Assembly (NCBI GenBank): GCA_013350335.1
Contig: CM023535.1
Coordinates: forward strand, 33,078,991 to 33,142,990
Direction of reading: 5' to 3'
Length of the DNA stretch: 64,000 nt
From: Chimonanthus salicifolius
Lineage: Eukaryota > Streptophyta > Magnoliopsida > Laurales > Calycanthaceae
Translations under genes and position numbers: made by a program
Shown here: piece after piece, positions 22,021 to 33,939 of the stretch
How the letters are laid out: every line of letters starts with the position of its first letter
How positions within the stretch are numbered: the stretch's first letter is position 1
The notes under the pieces: model-generated
Databases searched by the model: none
Told to the model about the DNA's origin: nothing
What the model saw: only the letters and a program-made list of their open reading frames with translations

Positions 22021-23512
22021 TGTAATGCCCCGCCCTTTTTCACTATACTTTCCGATAATCGGAGTCTATTTTTTTTTAAAAGAGTGATAGAGAGCGGGAC
22101 GTCACGACGCGATCTAAGTCCGAACTTCTAAAGTCCGACCCTTAACTGGCCAACCCTATGTGTGCTTGGACTAAGTCCATGAAAACAGTTCACACATAAC
22201 AATATAAACATGCGGATTAAAAATCATAACTGCGAAATTATAATAGAACCTAGTTCTATTCCATTTCAGATAGCAAAGTACGTCAAGTTTTTAATCATAA
22301 TTAACATAACATAATTATCCAAATAAACATCCAACCATAGCAAATTATCTAAATTATTACATGCCCGAAGTCTAGTTACTCAAATTACAAGTCCATAAGT
22401 AACTTAATCAAAATATAAACTAAAAGCATCCAAGCTCCTATACTTGGCCCTTTTCGCGTTCATCGTTCACCTCGTTTCCTGTATCATCAAGTAGCGTAGA
22501 AGTAGGGTGTTAGAACAACACGCCCAATAGGTATTCCAATTAGGGCTAACACGTGGTTAGTACAAAACATGCATAATAATATCATAATGTCAAAAACTAT
22601 ATAAACCATGCCATGTCATGCTGTCAAATGCAATGAGTCCCACCCATCACAATTACATATAAGTACCCCCACATAGATCTTTTGGACGCCCCGACGGAGT
22701 GTGGTCCCTCCGGTTTCTTCTTGATGGAAAAACACATCAAGGTATCCCACATAGGTTTTTCGGACGCCCCGATGGAGTGTGGCCCCTCCGGTTACATATC
22801 CTTCACCCCATGCCATGCATGAGATGCTAATGAATCACATGCTATTTTATCATATAAACATAGCATTAAAACTCACATTTTGAAACAATATCTTTTACAA
22901 CATAATTCATCAAAATAAGATAAAAACATTGTACATTAAACCCATGGTTTCAAAGAGGTGGAATCCTACCAAAGACCACTAACGTGTCCTTGCGCTTCCG
23001 TCTGATAACCGCTCACGATCGTACACACCTTGTGAGGTCCTGTTACCTTATAATATATCAAATAATTAAAACCATGTCCCATTTGATTTACAATTATGTC
23101 CAAGTCCCTACACACAACCTTGTGTGGTTCGGCCATACAACATGGCCGAACCTCACTTCCTTATTTTGGTGCCTTTCTTATAATCTTTTGATCATTAATT
23201 TAAAACTAAGATCATACTACCCTTAATTCATACATCTAATCAATTATACCATAATTATTTAGCATTGATAAAAATCTAAGTCCACCAAACCTTCCCCATG
23301 GGGTTCGGCCATACACCATGGCCGAACCCATGGTCCATTAATTCACTTAATTACAATATTTCCATTATACCTATCCATAACCAATAACATAAACCATGAA
23401 CATAGGTCAATATATAATTAAATCCCTCATTTCCTTAAACATGCATAACCACTCTAAGTGTCCCTTGAAATATTCCAGCACATGGTCCATCAAATAGTTC
23501 ATGGGGTTCGGC
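22021..23512 (-). mobile_element. LTR H2a, truncated LTR copy
   Basis: Starts TGTAATGCCCCGCCC and is the first 1.49 kb of an LTR. It stops abruptly inside a GGGGTTCGGC hairpin, where a second copy of the same LTR (H2b) begins. By eye it differs from H2b by a few percent. The left flanking bases (acaaa) are not repeated at the right end of the block (atgcc after 26725), so no TSD is visible. Confidence 0.85.
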
Positions 23513-23969
23513 GTAACGCCCCGCCCTTTTTCACTATGCTTTCTGTAAATCAAAGTCTATTTTTTTTTAAAAGAGTGATTGAGAGCGGGATGTCACGACG
23601 CGAGCTAAGTCCGAACTTGTAAAATCCGATCCTTAACTAGCCAACCCTATGTGTGCATGAACTAAGTCCATGAAAACGGTTCACACATAACAATATAAAC
23701 ATGCGGATTAAAAATCATAACTGCAGAATTATAGTAGAACCTAGTTCTATTCCATTTCAGATAGCAAAGTACGTCAAGTTTTTAATCATAATTAACATAA
23801 CATAATTATCCAAATAAACATCCAACCATAACAAATTATCTAAATTATTACATGCCCGAAGTCTAGTTACTCAAATTACAAATCCATAAGTAACTTAATC
23901 AAGTTATAAACTAAAAGCATCCAAGCTCCTATGCTTGGCCCTTTTCGCATTCATCGTTCCCCTCGTTTC

Positions 23970-25817
23970 CTGTATCATCCACTAGGGTAGAAGTCGGGCG
24001 TTAGAACAATGCGCCCAGTAAGTACTCCTATTAGGGCTAACACATGGTTAGTACAAAACATGCATAATAATATCATAATGTCAAAAACCATATAAACCAT
24101 GCCATGTCATGATGTCAAATGCAATGAGTCCCACCCATCATAAGTACATATAAGTACCCCCACATAGATCTTTCGGACGCCCCGACTGAGTGTGGCCCCT
24201 CCGGTTTCTTCTTGATGGAAAAGCACATCAAGGTATCCCACATAGGTTTTTCGGACGCCCCGATGGAGTGTGGCCCCTCCGGTTATATATCCTTCACCCC
24301 ATGCTATGCATGAGATGCTAATGAGTCACATACTATTTTATCATATAAACATAGCATTAAAACTCACATTTTGATACAGTATATTTTACAACATAATTCA
24401 TCAAAATAAGATAAAAACATTGTACATTAAATCCATGGTTTCAAAGAGGTGGAATCCTACCAAATACCACTAACGTATCCTTGCGCTTCCGTCTGGTAAC
24501 CGCTCACGATCGTACACACCTTGTGAGGTCCCGTTACCTTATAATATATCAAATAATTAAAACCATGTCCCATTTGATTTACAATTATGTCCAAGTCCCT
24601 ACACACAACCTTGTGTGGTTCGCCAATACAACATAGCCGAACCTTACTTCCTTATTTTGGTGCCTTTCTTATAGTCCTTTGATCATTAATTTAAAACTAA
24701 GATCATACTACCCTTAATTCATACATCTAATCAATTATACCATAATTATTTAGCATTGATAAAAATCTAAGTCCACCAAACCTTCCCCATGGGGTTCGGC
24801 CATACACCATGGCCGAACCCATGGTCCATTAATTCACTTAATTACAATATTGCCATTATACCTATCCATAACCAATAACATAAACCATGAACATAGGTCT
24901 ATAGATAATTAAATCCCTCATTTCCTTAAACATGCATAACCACTCTAAGTGTCCCTTAAAATAGTCCAACACATGGTCCATCAAATAGTTCATGGGGTTC
25001 GGCCATACATCATGGCCGAACCCTATGTCCCTCATTTTCACCTATTTACCTTTTTGCCATTTCCTTCATCACCTTAGGTTTAGGTTCAACACATAGGTCG
25101 TAAACATAGGTCCATAAATTTAGACATTATACATGGATCCACCAATGATCCACAACCATAGAACCATAAATAAAACCCTCCATAAACGATCCATTAAGTT
25201 GGTTCATGGGGTTCGGCCATGATGCATGATATTATTGTTCCATCCTCCTCCTTAATTTATTTACAATAACAAATCCATAATTAACCCATAGAATTGATTC
25301 ATGGGGTTCGGCCAAACACCATGGCTGAAGCCTATGATATCTAACTTTCCAATTATATCAATTACCATCCTTGAAACCATAAATCAAGGTTCCTTCCTTT
25401 TTGATCCAATAGCCCATCATTAGAATCTTTCTAAATTAATAACCATCTTCCATGGGGTTCGGCCATGGTTCATATTCTTCTCTTTAAAAATCATTCAACT
25501 AAGATTACATCGTTTGATGGTTCTCATTCATACATTCATCCCAACCTTTTAAAACCTTTTAAGACCTTTTAAAACCTTTTAAGACCTTTTAAAACCATAA
25601 GCATACTTCTATGATTTCCATCGTTCAAATCCATTAAAAAATATTAACAATGTATTTCCATGGGGTTCGGCCATACATCATGGCCGAACCCTATGGTTCA
25701 TCCTTTTCATTTAAACCTCAACATTCATCCCTCAATTTTCTTCCATCGTGTTCGGCCATACACCATGGCCGAACCCTATGGTTCCTTTCTTGAAACAAAA
25801 TTATCAAAATTACTTAC
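23970..25817 (-). other. Candidate LTR intron in LTR H2b
   Basis: On the minus strand the donor is ACCG|GTAAGT (ACTTAC at 25812-25817 on the plus strand), after a segment that is also shared with LTR G (GGAGTCGCGGAA). The acceptor is GATACAG|G (CTG at 23970-23972), preceded by CTACCCTAG. The hairpins lie inside. Confidence 0.42.
25545..25596. repeat. Five 10-bp repeats CCTTTTAARA
   Basis: CCTTTTAAAA and CCTTTTAAGA alternate five times within LTR H2b. Confidence 0.95.
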
Positions 25818-26725
25818 CGGTTCCGCGACTCCTCCGGTTTTCCTTCGCTCCAATTTGTTCTTCTGATCCTTCTCTTCCTTGCACACTGCTGAGAATACTT
25901 CTTGCCAGAGCACCCAGCGTCAAGACCTTCTTGATGGTGTATGTCGTGCGCCCCCTTGCCTCACATTTATTAATCTCCACTTTGTCCTATCTTAGAAGGT
26001 GCCATGCGCCCCTTGTACTTTATCAATTGCCTTAGTGTCGCTCTCAACAAGGAAGGGACTCCCTTTTGACGCATCAACATGGATTACGCCTATCCCACAC
26101 ACGGCAAAGCAATCTCTATTTTTAATCTTAGACATCTTCTTTATTTAGCAATCCCCTAGTTTCACTCTTAACCAAGGAAAGGACCCTTTTTAGAGATCTT
26201 ATGCGCATCCTCATGGATATGCATATCTCCTATAGACGGCCAAGGCAATCTGTTTTTAACTTTAAGACTTCTTTATTTGGATTAGGCAATCAAATGTCAT
26301 TGCCTAATCCCAACCCATCCATGTGTGTGTGTCATCTTAGGACAATACTAAAATCTTTCCATCAATACCTTCCATTCCAAGTCTCTTTATGCGCATGACA
26401 ATTAATCCATATCCCTTATTTATAGATATATTGCATTACCATTTTAATTCAGCCCCATTTAATTTGGCTTGGACTCACTCGGTGGTCAACCAAGTTAACC
26501 ATGACCCATTGGGTCCCAATTGAGCATTTTGACCCAAATAACAACTTTGACTAATTAAATGTACCTTACCCATTTACTTTACATAGAACCATAAAGCATA
26601 ACCTTTGGGTCCTAATTGGGCCATTGACCCAACACCTTACCCATCTAAGGTTCATATCTGTTAATACACAATTAAAATGGCAAATTCCGTAAACATTGAT
26701 AATCATGGAATTCCGAAGTGTTACA

Positions 26726-29541
26726 ATGCCTTACGGACTCCCCGACGGAGTGTGGATCTCCGGTTACAAATCAATCATACATAATGTCCCTCTTGGAAAA
26801 CCCTCATCAAGGTATTACAAACTCAAGTATCCCTCTTGATGGATAAAGCACATCAAGGTATCCTCCCCAAATGCCTTAACGGACGCCCCGACGGAGTGTG
26901 GATCTCCGGTTACATTTCAAACATACATCCCTTGGAATCAGTGTGGATTCCACCCCACGGTTGCTTTATCAGAAATCCGAATGGAGCGTGGACTCCTTTC
27001 AATTGATCCTTGCCATGCCATGCATGAGATGCAAGTGCAAACATGCTACGTAATATTACAAACCATAGCATTAAAATCCCATCATTAAGACATACCATTT
27101 GATACCAAAATAATTCAAGTAAGACATTCATATACACATAATCCATGGCTTTCAATGAGGTAGGAATCCTACCAATGACCAACTAATGTGTCCTTGCGTT
27201 TTCGTCCAAGAATCGATCACCGATCGCGCATCGCTTGTGAGATCCCGTTACCTTATTACATACGTCAATAAATCAAAAACCAATGTTCCATTTGATTTTC
27301 CAACTATGTTTAAGTCCACAACATGCCTTAGTGGGGTTCGGCCATGGTCCTCACTCACTTGGTTTTGGGGTCCCTCTTTTTAGTTCTTAGTCTTTTAAAC
27401 CATCCATGGTCATTTCCTTTTTTTATTTAATAACCCAACACACATAAGTTAATGAAAGAAAAACTCTAAGTCCACAAAAATATTCCCCATGGGATTCGGC
27501 CATACACCATGGCCGAACCCATGGCCTTTCATTCTTAACCATATTTACTTTTTTACCATTATTCTTTCCATGGCTAAACACTCCTTTCATTTATACATAT
27601 CTAGGTCCATAACTGATCCATAAACATAGATCCATAAATGACTCATTGATCATGACATAAAACCCTAGCAAATTCTTAACAAGACCTCCATTCCTTAGCT
27701 TGATAATCCATTCATTTAAACATTTGATTTCTTCAACATGCATGGACCTACAATGTCCATAAAATGGATCATGGGGTTCGGCCATACACCATGGCCGAAC
27801 CCATGATGTCTTGTTCTTCATCCCCTCTTAAATCATTTGCAACATTAGGTTCATGAACAAGGTCCCTCCATGGGGGTTTAATAATGCACTTTGGTCCAAC
27901 ATTTTGCAACCCATAATCCATTAACATTTCTTCCATTATTTCATGGTCCAAATACCTCTAAGTCCATTAATATTTCTCCATGAGGTTCGGCCATACAACA
28001 TGGCTGAACCCATGGTCCATGGTTCTTCCTCATTTCCTCATTTCAAGTTCATCATTTACACATTTAAGCCCCATTAAAAATCACTAACATCATTGCATGT
28101 TTTTCGTCCTTAACAACCCTTTAAAATCACCAACATCCTTTCATGGGGTTCGGCCATACACCATGGCCGAACCGTATGATTCATCATTTTCTTTAAAAAC
28201 AACATACCTCCATGATTTGTTACCTTGATAGGGTTCGGCCATACATCATGGCCGAACCTCATCGAACCCCTTTTTGTCTTTGATGGTTCTCATACAAAAA
28301 ATCCTAGGGTTTGGCCATGCAAAGGCCAAACCATGCACCTTGATCATTTACCTTATCTTAGGCATGCATGAGGTCTTTACCATATATACATGATAATTAG
28401 GGTTCGGCCATGCAAGGGCCGAACCATGATCCTTGACTTTTTCCATGCTTAAGCCATGCATACATACATAGACCATATTTACGTAGTGTCCTTAGTATTC
28501 CCTTAATCATATGGGTGACCCTAATCACCGTTCCTTTGTTCAATCCATTCCATTCCTTGAATGGATCTTTAAGTCCATGGCCCATAATATTTTGGCCACT
28601 CTCTAATCCAAGAAAATGGGATTCCATGGTTCCCTTTTCCTCCATTTTAATTTATAAATCACATCAAGGCATACTTACCGCTTCCGCGACTCCTTCGGTT
28701 TCTTTTGCTCCTTCTTGTTCCTCCACTCTTCTCCTTAGTCTTTCTTCTTTCTTCCTCCTTGATCTTCGGCCAAGAGTGTGAAGAGGGTCTAAGATAAAAA
28801 TCCCAATGAGTGGTTCGGCCTTGGAGTGTAGGTTTGAGAGAGGGAGAGGATGAGAGAATGGAAAATACTCTAAGTTCTTTGTCTTGAGAGGGTGAATCGG
28901 CCTTGAGTGGGAGGGAGAGGAGCTTGAGATCCCAAATTTCTCTAAGTATTTTTCTTTTTTCTCTTATGGTGAGGGTCGGCTAGGAGAGGGAGGGAGAGAG
29001 GGAGAGAGTGAGATGAGAGATGAGATGGAAAACTTATCTTTTCCCCATCTTGTTTTGGGTTGCCTTGGGTTAAGACTCCACCCTAATCAATGTGTAATCT
29101 TCCCCATGGGCTCTTTGTCCAAACAAGAGGGTGCATGCCCTCCACATGGTACACACCACTCCATGCCAACAGTTTTGGCTTGGGCTCCTTTGATGGTTCG
29201 GGTGGTTTCCATGAGATGAAACCACCACCTCTCTTTGGACCAATGCATGGTCTTGCATGTCCACATTTCAAGCATCTTGTCTAGCCAAGGAGGGAGCATG
29301 CCCTCCACATGGCACATACCACCCCCTTGTGCCCAACGGTTTTGGTTGTTTTCTATGGGTGGTTTGGTGGTTTGGATGAGGTGGAACCACCACCTCACTT
29401 TTGGCCAATGTATGCCCTCCACCTAAGCTCTTGGTCTAGCCAAGGCGGGAGCGTGCCCTCCACATGACACACCCACCCCATCCCAACGGTTTTGGTTGCT
29501 TGGTTTCATCTTGGTGGTTTGGTGGTTTCCATGAGCTGAAA
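26726..29541 (-). mobile_element. Solo LTR G, middle segment
   Basis: Continues G with two units of ACGGACTCC/GCCCCGACGGAGTGTGG, CTTGATG...CATCAAG hairpins, then GGTTCGGCC hairpins at about 27490, 27774, 27988, 28146, 28232, 28307 and 28399. A donor-like GTAAGT (ACTTAC at 28673-28678) precedes CT-rich and purine-rich sequence. The 28307-28332 hairpin is GGGTTTGGCC...GGCCAAACC, with both arms changed. Three partly repeated units lie at 29110-29540. It is cut by LTR I with TSD tgaaa. Confidence 0.9.
29110..29540 (-). repeat. Three degenerate repeats of about 165 bp in LTR G
   Basis: Each unit contains TGCCCTCCACATGG, a CAACRGTTTTGGYT block and GGTGGTTTCCATGAG or a variant, starting near 29129, 29296 and 29455. 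Short open frames on both strands across this stretch follow from the repetition. Confidence 0.75.
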
Positions 29542-30600
29542 TGTAACACTTCAATTTCTCATCGAAATGGATAATTACGAAAATGCCCCTGATGTGTTAA
29601 ATTAATTATTTTGTGATGTCAAATAAGGAAATGGTGGGGTCCATTGCTCAAATTAAGATCATATGAGTACATTATAAATGTCAAGTTTGATTGGATGGGG
29701 AATGTACATCAATTGGGTCGAAAATGGCTAAATGGGTCAAAGGGCCCAATTGGACCCAATGGGTCATAATGGATGATTTGACCATTGTGTAAGCTCAAAT
29801 TAAATGGGGTTAAGCTGAACTGATTGGAAATCAACTATAGCAAAAATGGGTAGGCTTGATGCACAAGTGAAAACCATTTAAAAGTGGCAAAATCAGCCCA
29901 TTAATGGGTCATGTTGTAAAAACGGGCCAAGGGGTTAATTGGGGACCCAATGGGTCGGGTTGACTAAGTTGACCACGGATGACCATTTGGGCCCTCAATT
30001 GAACTCAAGTATGAGTTAGTTCAGCTTGAGTTGGACTGATTTGGAGTGAGTTTGATTTAATAAAAGAGTTGACTCAAACTTGGTGCATTAAAGGTGATGA
30101 GTTGGATGAGTTGAGTTGGAATAAAAAAATATGAGTCAAGTGAGTCAAGAGGAAGTGGAAAGGTGTTGTTAATCACACACAACTCTTTGGGAATCAATCC
30201 CAGCCGTTGAGAGTGAAGAGGTGCCTTGGCAAAGCCAAGGGACACCAAGGTTGGGCGGCATCATGCATCTCATAAGATGCATGTGTCAAATATGAAGAGA
30301 TGCAACGTTTGGGTGAAGGGGTGTCTTGGATGACACCCAACATCCCATCCTTTTTAGCAAAGTTTAATGAGGGAAAATGAATGGTAGATGGGGCTGATGT
30401 ACAAAAGGGAAAGATTACCATTCTTGGCCGATTTTCACATTGAAAATCCAAGAAATTCTCATCTATCTCTCCCTCTCTTCAAATGCATTTCCTTGGCTGA
30501 ACTAGCTGCTGGTGTTTCACCATTTGATCCAGCACCATTTCGGCAAGGGATTAAAGAAGAAGGAAAGAAAAGAAACAAGGGGAAAGAAGCAAGGAAATTG

Positions 30601-32805
30601 GTAAGTTTTTACATAAGTGTTTAGTTTAATAAAGAGCTTGAAGTTATAAATTTGAATGACATAATTTGGTCATGTATGGCCGAATTTGTCATGGGTCTAA
30701 ACCTTGGATTAGATGGCTTAAAAGGATAAGAAAATATGCCATTGGGTTTGGCCATCTTGGTTGGCCGAACCCCATGAAAAATGTGGATTGGATTTGATGT
30801 TCTTAAAGGTCAAAAACCATGTCAAGCCATGCTGATTTATACACATGTTAATTGGGTCATTTTGTGGTTGAATTAAGTAAGGTTGTAAAGTGTGTTTATA
30901 AGGTTTAAAGGATGGAAATTCAGAACATGGAGTTCGGCCACTTGGGATGGCCGAACCCCATGGAAATAATTGGTTGATTTGGATGGTTTTTGGAATTTAA
31001 AACCATACAAGTATGGGACTGTTTTTAGATGTTTTATTAGAGTTAAAGTGCATGTTTTAAAAAGGTTAAAACATGGACTTGACGGTCATGAAGGACTGAA
31101 GGTACCATGGATATAAATTGATAAATTGACCATTGGGCTCGACCATCTTGGATGGCCGAACCCCATGAAGTGTTATGGTCATTTGGATTGTGTTTTCATA
31201 AAGTGAAAACCATGCAAAGTAATGGATTGATTTAGAGGGTTTTGAGAGGTAAAAACCCGGTATTGTTTTACTGATTGTTACATGTTTAAATGAGACTTAA
31301 AACATGTTTATGAGGACCAAGACATGGACATAGGGTTCGGCCACTTTGGATGGCCGAACCCCTTGAAAGTATTTGATGATTTTGGTGAGTTAAAAACCAT
31401 ATAAGATTATGGTGTTTTATGTGATTTGATGAAGATTAATTTGCTGTTATTGGTTGGCCAATATATGGCTGAACCATGTCAATGTTAGGGTTAAATTACT
31501 GATTCAAATCATGGATAGATGATGGACCAATTAAATCAAGAGAACCATTGGGTTCGGCCTTGTGCATGGCCGAACCCCATGGGCTGTTTTTGGGTGAAAA
31601 GATTGGATTAAATTCCATTGGAAACGATGTTGTGTTTATGTTTTGATTTAAGAATCACCTAGGTTTTGGTATGGATTTAATATCAAGCTGATTAGTCATG
31701 AATAAGATGAAAAGTGGGGACAAAATAAAGATGTGAGGTTCGGCCATGGGTATGGCTGAATCCCACCAAGGTGGTTTGGTCATATTCAAGGATGTTTAAG
31801 GAAAAGGTTGTTCTCAATGGCATAATGGTAGTTATGGGAGAAATGATCAAAGGTAGAATGATCATAGTTATGGTTGTATGGACCCAAAACAAAGGGGTAT
31901 GGTTCGGCCATGCTGTATGGCCGAACCCTACCAAGGTATTTTGTAGAACTTGATGCTTAATAGAGATTAAGCGAATGAGAAACCAAAGGTTAAATAGGTG
32001 AGCTTCGGCTATGGGTATGGCCGAACCTCACACAGTGCATTTTGGGACTTAGACCCTGTTGGAATTACATAATGAATGTTTAATTTGCTGCTATGAAAAT
32101 AAGGTATCGAGACTTGCGAGAACGGCGTGCGAGTCGTGAACGGCTGACAATTAAGAAAGATCGAACATTGAAGTGAATCTTCAGTAGGTTTCCTACCTAC
32201 TTGTAACCACATTTACACTTGTTTTCATGATGGTTTTTATGAGATATTGTCATACTATTATTTATCATATTTTGAATGATGAGTTATGTATTTACAAATG
32301 ACATACAATGCATTGGCATCTCATGCATGGACATGGGATGATGATTGAGGATATGCTGTGTTGCAATTATGAGTTACCGTCCTCCTTAGGCGATGAGAGT
32401 CCCGCTAGGAGGAGTAACATGATGATAAGAGTCACATTGGTCTCCTTAGGCGATGAGAGTCCCACCAGGAAGACTAATATGTGATATGAAACAACGCAAT
32501 GATGAAGTGTCTTTCCATAGGTAACGAGGATTACTGTGGATTACCTTATCGTGTGAGTTCCAGATGAAAGTGTATTGTGATTTACCTTGACGGTGAGAGT
32601 CCCGTCAAGTGATGGCTATGTATGTGTGATGGGGTGGGACTCATTACATTTGCATACATACATAGCATGGTTTTATATGTTTTTGATAATCATGTACTAT
32701 CATATATATGCATGTTTTATATGCTAACCATGTGGTAGCCCTGATCGGGAACCTACTGGGCGCGTTGATCTAACGCCCTAATTCTATCCTTAGAGGATAA
32801 TGCAG
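30601..32805 (+). other. Candidate LTR intron in LTR I
   Basis: Donor ATTG|GTAAGT at 30601; branch-point-like GATCTAAC; pyrimidine-rich AATTCTATCCTTAG; then AATGCAG|G with CAG at 32803-32805. Donor and acceptor contexts match those of LTRs B, F and O. The remaining downstream part of the LTR (445 bases) would act as a short second leader exon before the primer-binding site. Confidence 0.45.
30757..32030 (+). repeat. GGTTCGGCC hairpin array in LTR I
   Basis: About eight inverted repeats near 30748, 30932, 31137, 31336, 31550, 31737, 31899 and 32003, mostly 160-220 bp apart. Loop sequences alternate between CTTTGG/CTTGGG types and GGGT/TGCTGT types. Sequence between hairpins is not obviously repeated. 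Confidence 0.85.
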
Positions 32806-33250
32806 GAACAAGGAAAGGGAAAGAGCAGGTCGATGACCGGGAGGGGAGCCAAGCGTAAGCGCTTGATTGATGAACAAGACTTCTTATTTATTGTCGTTTG
32901 AGTTATATTTGATGGACATGTAATAAGTTAATACTTTTCTATGGTTTGATTAGGTTATTAACTATGGTTGGTTGTTTTATGTTAATTATTAATTGAGAAT
33001 GTTACTTGCTATCTATTCATTCTATTTCCGCAGTTTGTCTAGTTTATTCTGCAAGTTATTGTTTAGTTCCATGTGTGTTTTGTTATCATGGTCTAGTCCA
33101 TGTACATATGGGTGGCCAGTTAAGGTTCACACTTGAGTAGTCTGAACTTAACTCACGTCGTGACGTCCCTCCGCCCTTGTTCGGTGTTTAAGTTTTTTTT
33201 TTTAAAAAAAATAGACTCTGAATTTGTCTCGGAGAGGGCGGGGCATTACA

Positions 33251-33857
33251 TGAAACCACCCACTTGACTCACTCCATTTTCTAGGTAACTCACCCCCATT
33301 TGACTCACCTTTAATGTAACCCAACTCCTAACTCAATAATGGATTTTATTTCCATCTAACTTAGGTGTTTTAATTAATTAATCTAATTCCACTTACCACA
33401 TTTAATCCTCTTTAATTTATCTTTGACCCACCCATGGTTGACCAAGTCAACCATGGTGGTCGGCGCCACCTTGTCTTGGTCTACACGCCACCTCACTTGG
33501 TGAGTTGGAGTTGGGTCCCACTTGGCTAAGCCACTTGGATTTCCACTCTTACACTTGCCACCTCACTTGATGAGGTCGACCCCATGCCTTTGATCACAAT
33601 TGGGTCCATGACCCAATTAAATCCATTTCTTACCCATTTACCCCAATGCTCAATCCATCTTGACCCATTGGGTCCCAATTGACCATCAGTGACCAAATTA
33701 ATTGGAAATAATCCAATCCATGGTCCATTGGACCATACTTCGGCCATTGGCCCAACTTTGATCCATCTTACATCCATTTCATCAAAATTCTCAATTTCAA
33801 CAATTAAAATAAATAATAGCCAATATATTTCCTGATTTAAAAATCCGGGCTATCACA
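33251..33857 (-). mobile_element. Solo LTR G, last segment
   Basis: After the tgaaa TSD of LTR I, G continues through the CCATGGTTGA...TCAACCATGG hairpin (33432-33456) and the GACCCATTGGGTC palindrome. It ends AATCCGGGCTATCACA at 33857, followed by ggtca, which matches the left flank. Confidence 0.9.
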
Positions 33858-33939
33858 GGTCAACACATGGTTAGTACAAAATCATATAGATAACATAATA
33901 TCAAGACCATGTAAAAACAATGCCATGCCATGGTGTCAT
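33858..33939 (-). mobile_element. H1 3' LTR, third segment
   Basis: An 82-bp piece between solo LTR G and element L. It reads AACACATGGTTAGTACAAAA..., as in other LTRs just after the AGTAGGG motif, so it joins 21340 on one side. The last five bases (gtcat, 33935-33939) are the left TSD of element L. Confidence 0.88.

Larger units (their letters stand above)
23513..26725 (-). mobile_element. LTR H2b, near-complete LTR
   Basis: Starts GTAACGCCCCGCCC (the initial T is absent) and ends CCGAAGTGTTACA, 3213 bp. It contains GGTTCGGCC hairpins near 24797, 24997, 25299, 25663 and 25748, CTTGATG...CATCAAG near 24210-24232 and a 10-bp tandem repeat at 25545-25596. There is no internal region next to it. 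Confidence 0.88.
29542..33250 (+). mobile_element. Solo LTR I, plus orientation
   Basis: A 3709-bp LTR, starting TGTAACACTTCAATTTCTC and ending GGGCGGGGCATTACA, with TSD tgaaa (29537-29541 and 33251-33255). It is the same family as B, F and O. It has the cleanest copy of the shared LTR layout: a purine-rich segment ending AAGGAAATTG, GTAAGT at 30601, GGTTCGGCC hairpins spaced about 160-220 bp (30757-32030), CTTGACG...CGTCAAG near 32600-32620, GGGCG...CGCCC near 32758-32778, CAAGCG-TAAG-CGCTTG near 32852-32867 and an A tract before the end. Confidence 0.95.

Noticed and set aside
23118..25770. CRISPR-like look of regularly spaced GGTTCGGCC repeats
   Set aside because: Repeat units are imperfect and spacing is variable, the spacers are LTR sequence shared between copies, there are no cas genes and the context is a plant genome.
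28515..28781. Small plus-strand frames in CT-rich LTR segments (also 26201-26398, 47252-47518)
   Set aside because: Low-complexity, opposite to the LTR sense, not shared as protein between LTR copies; no domain.
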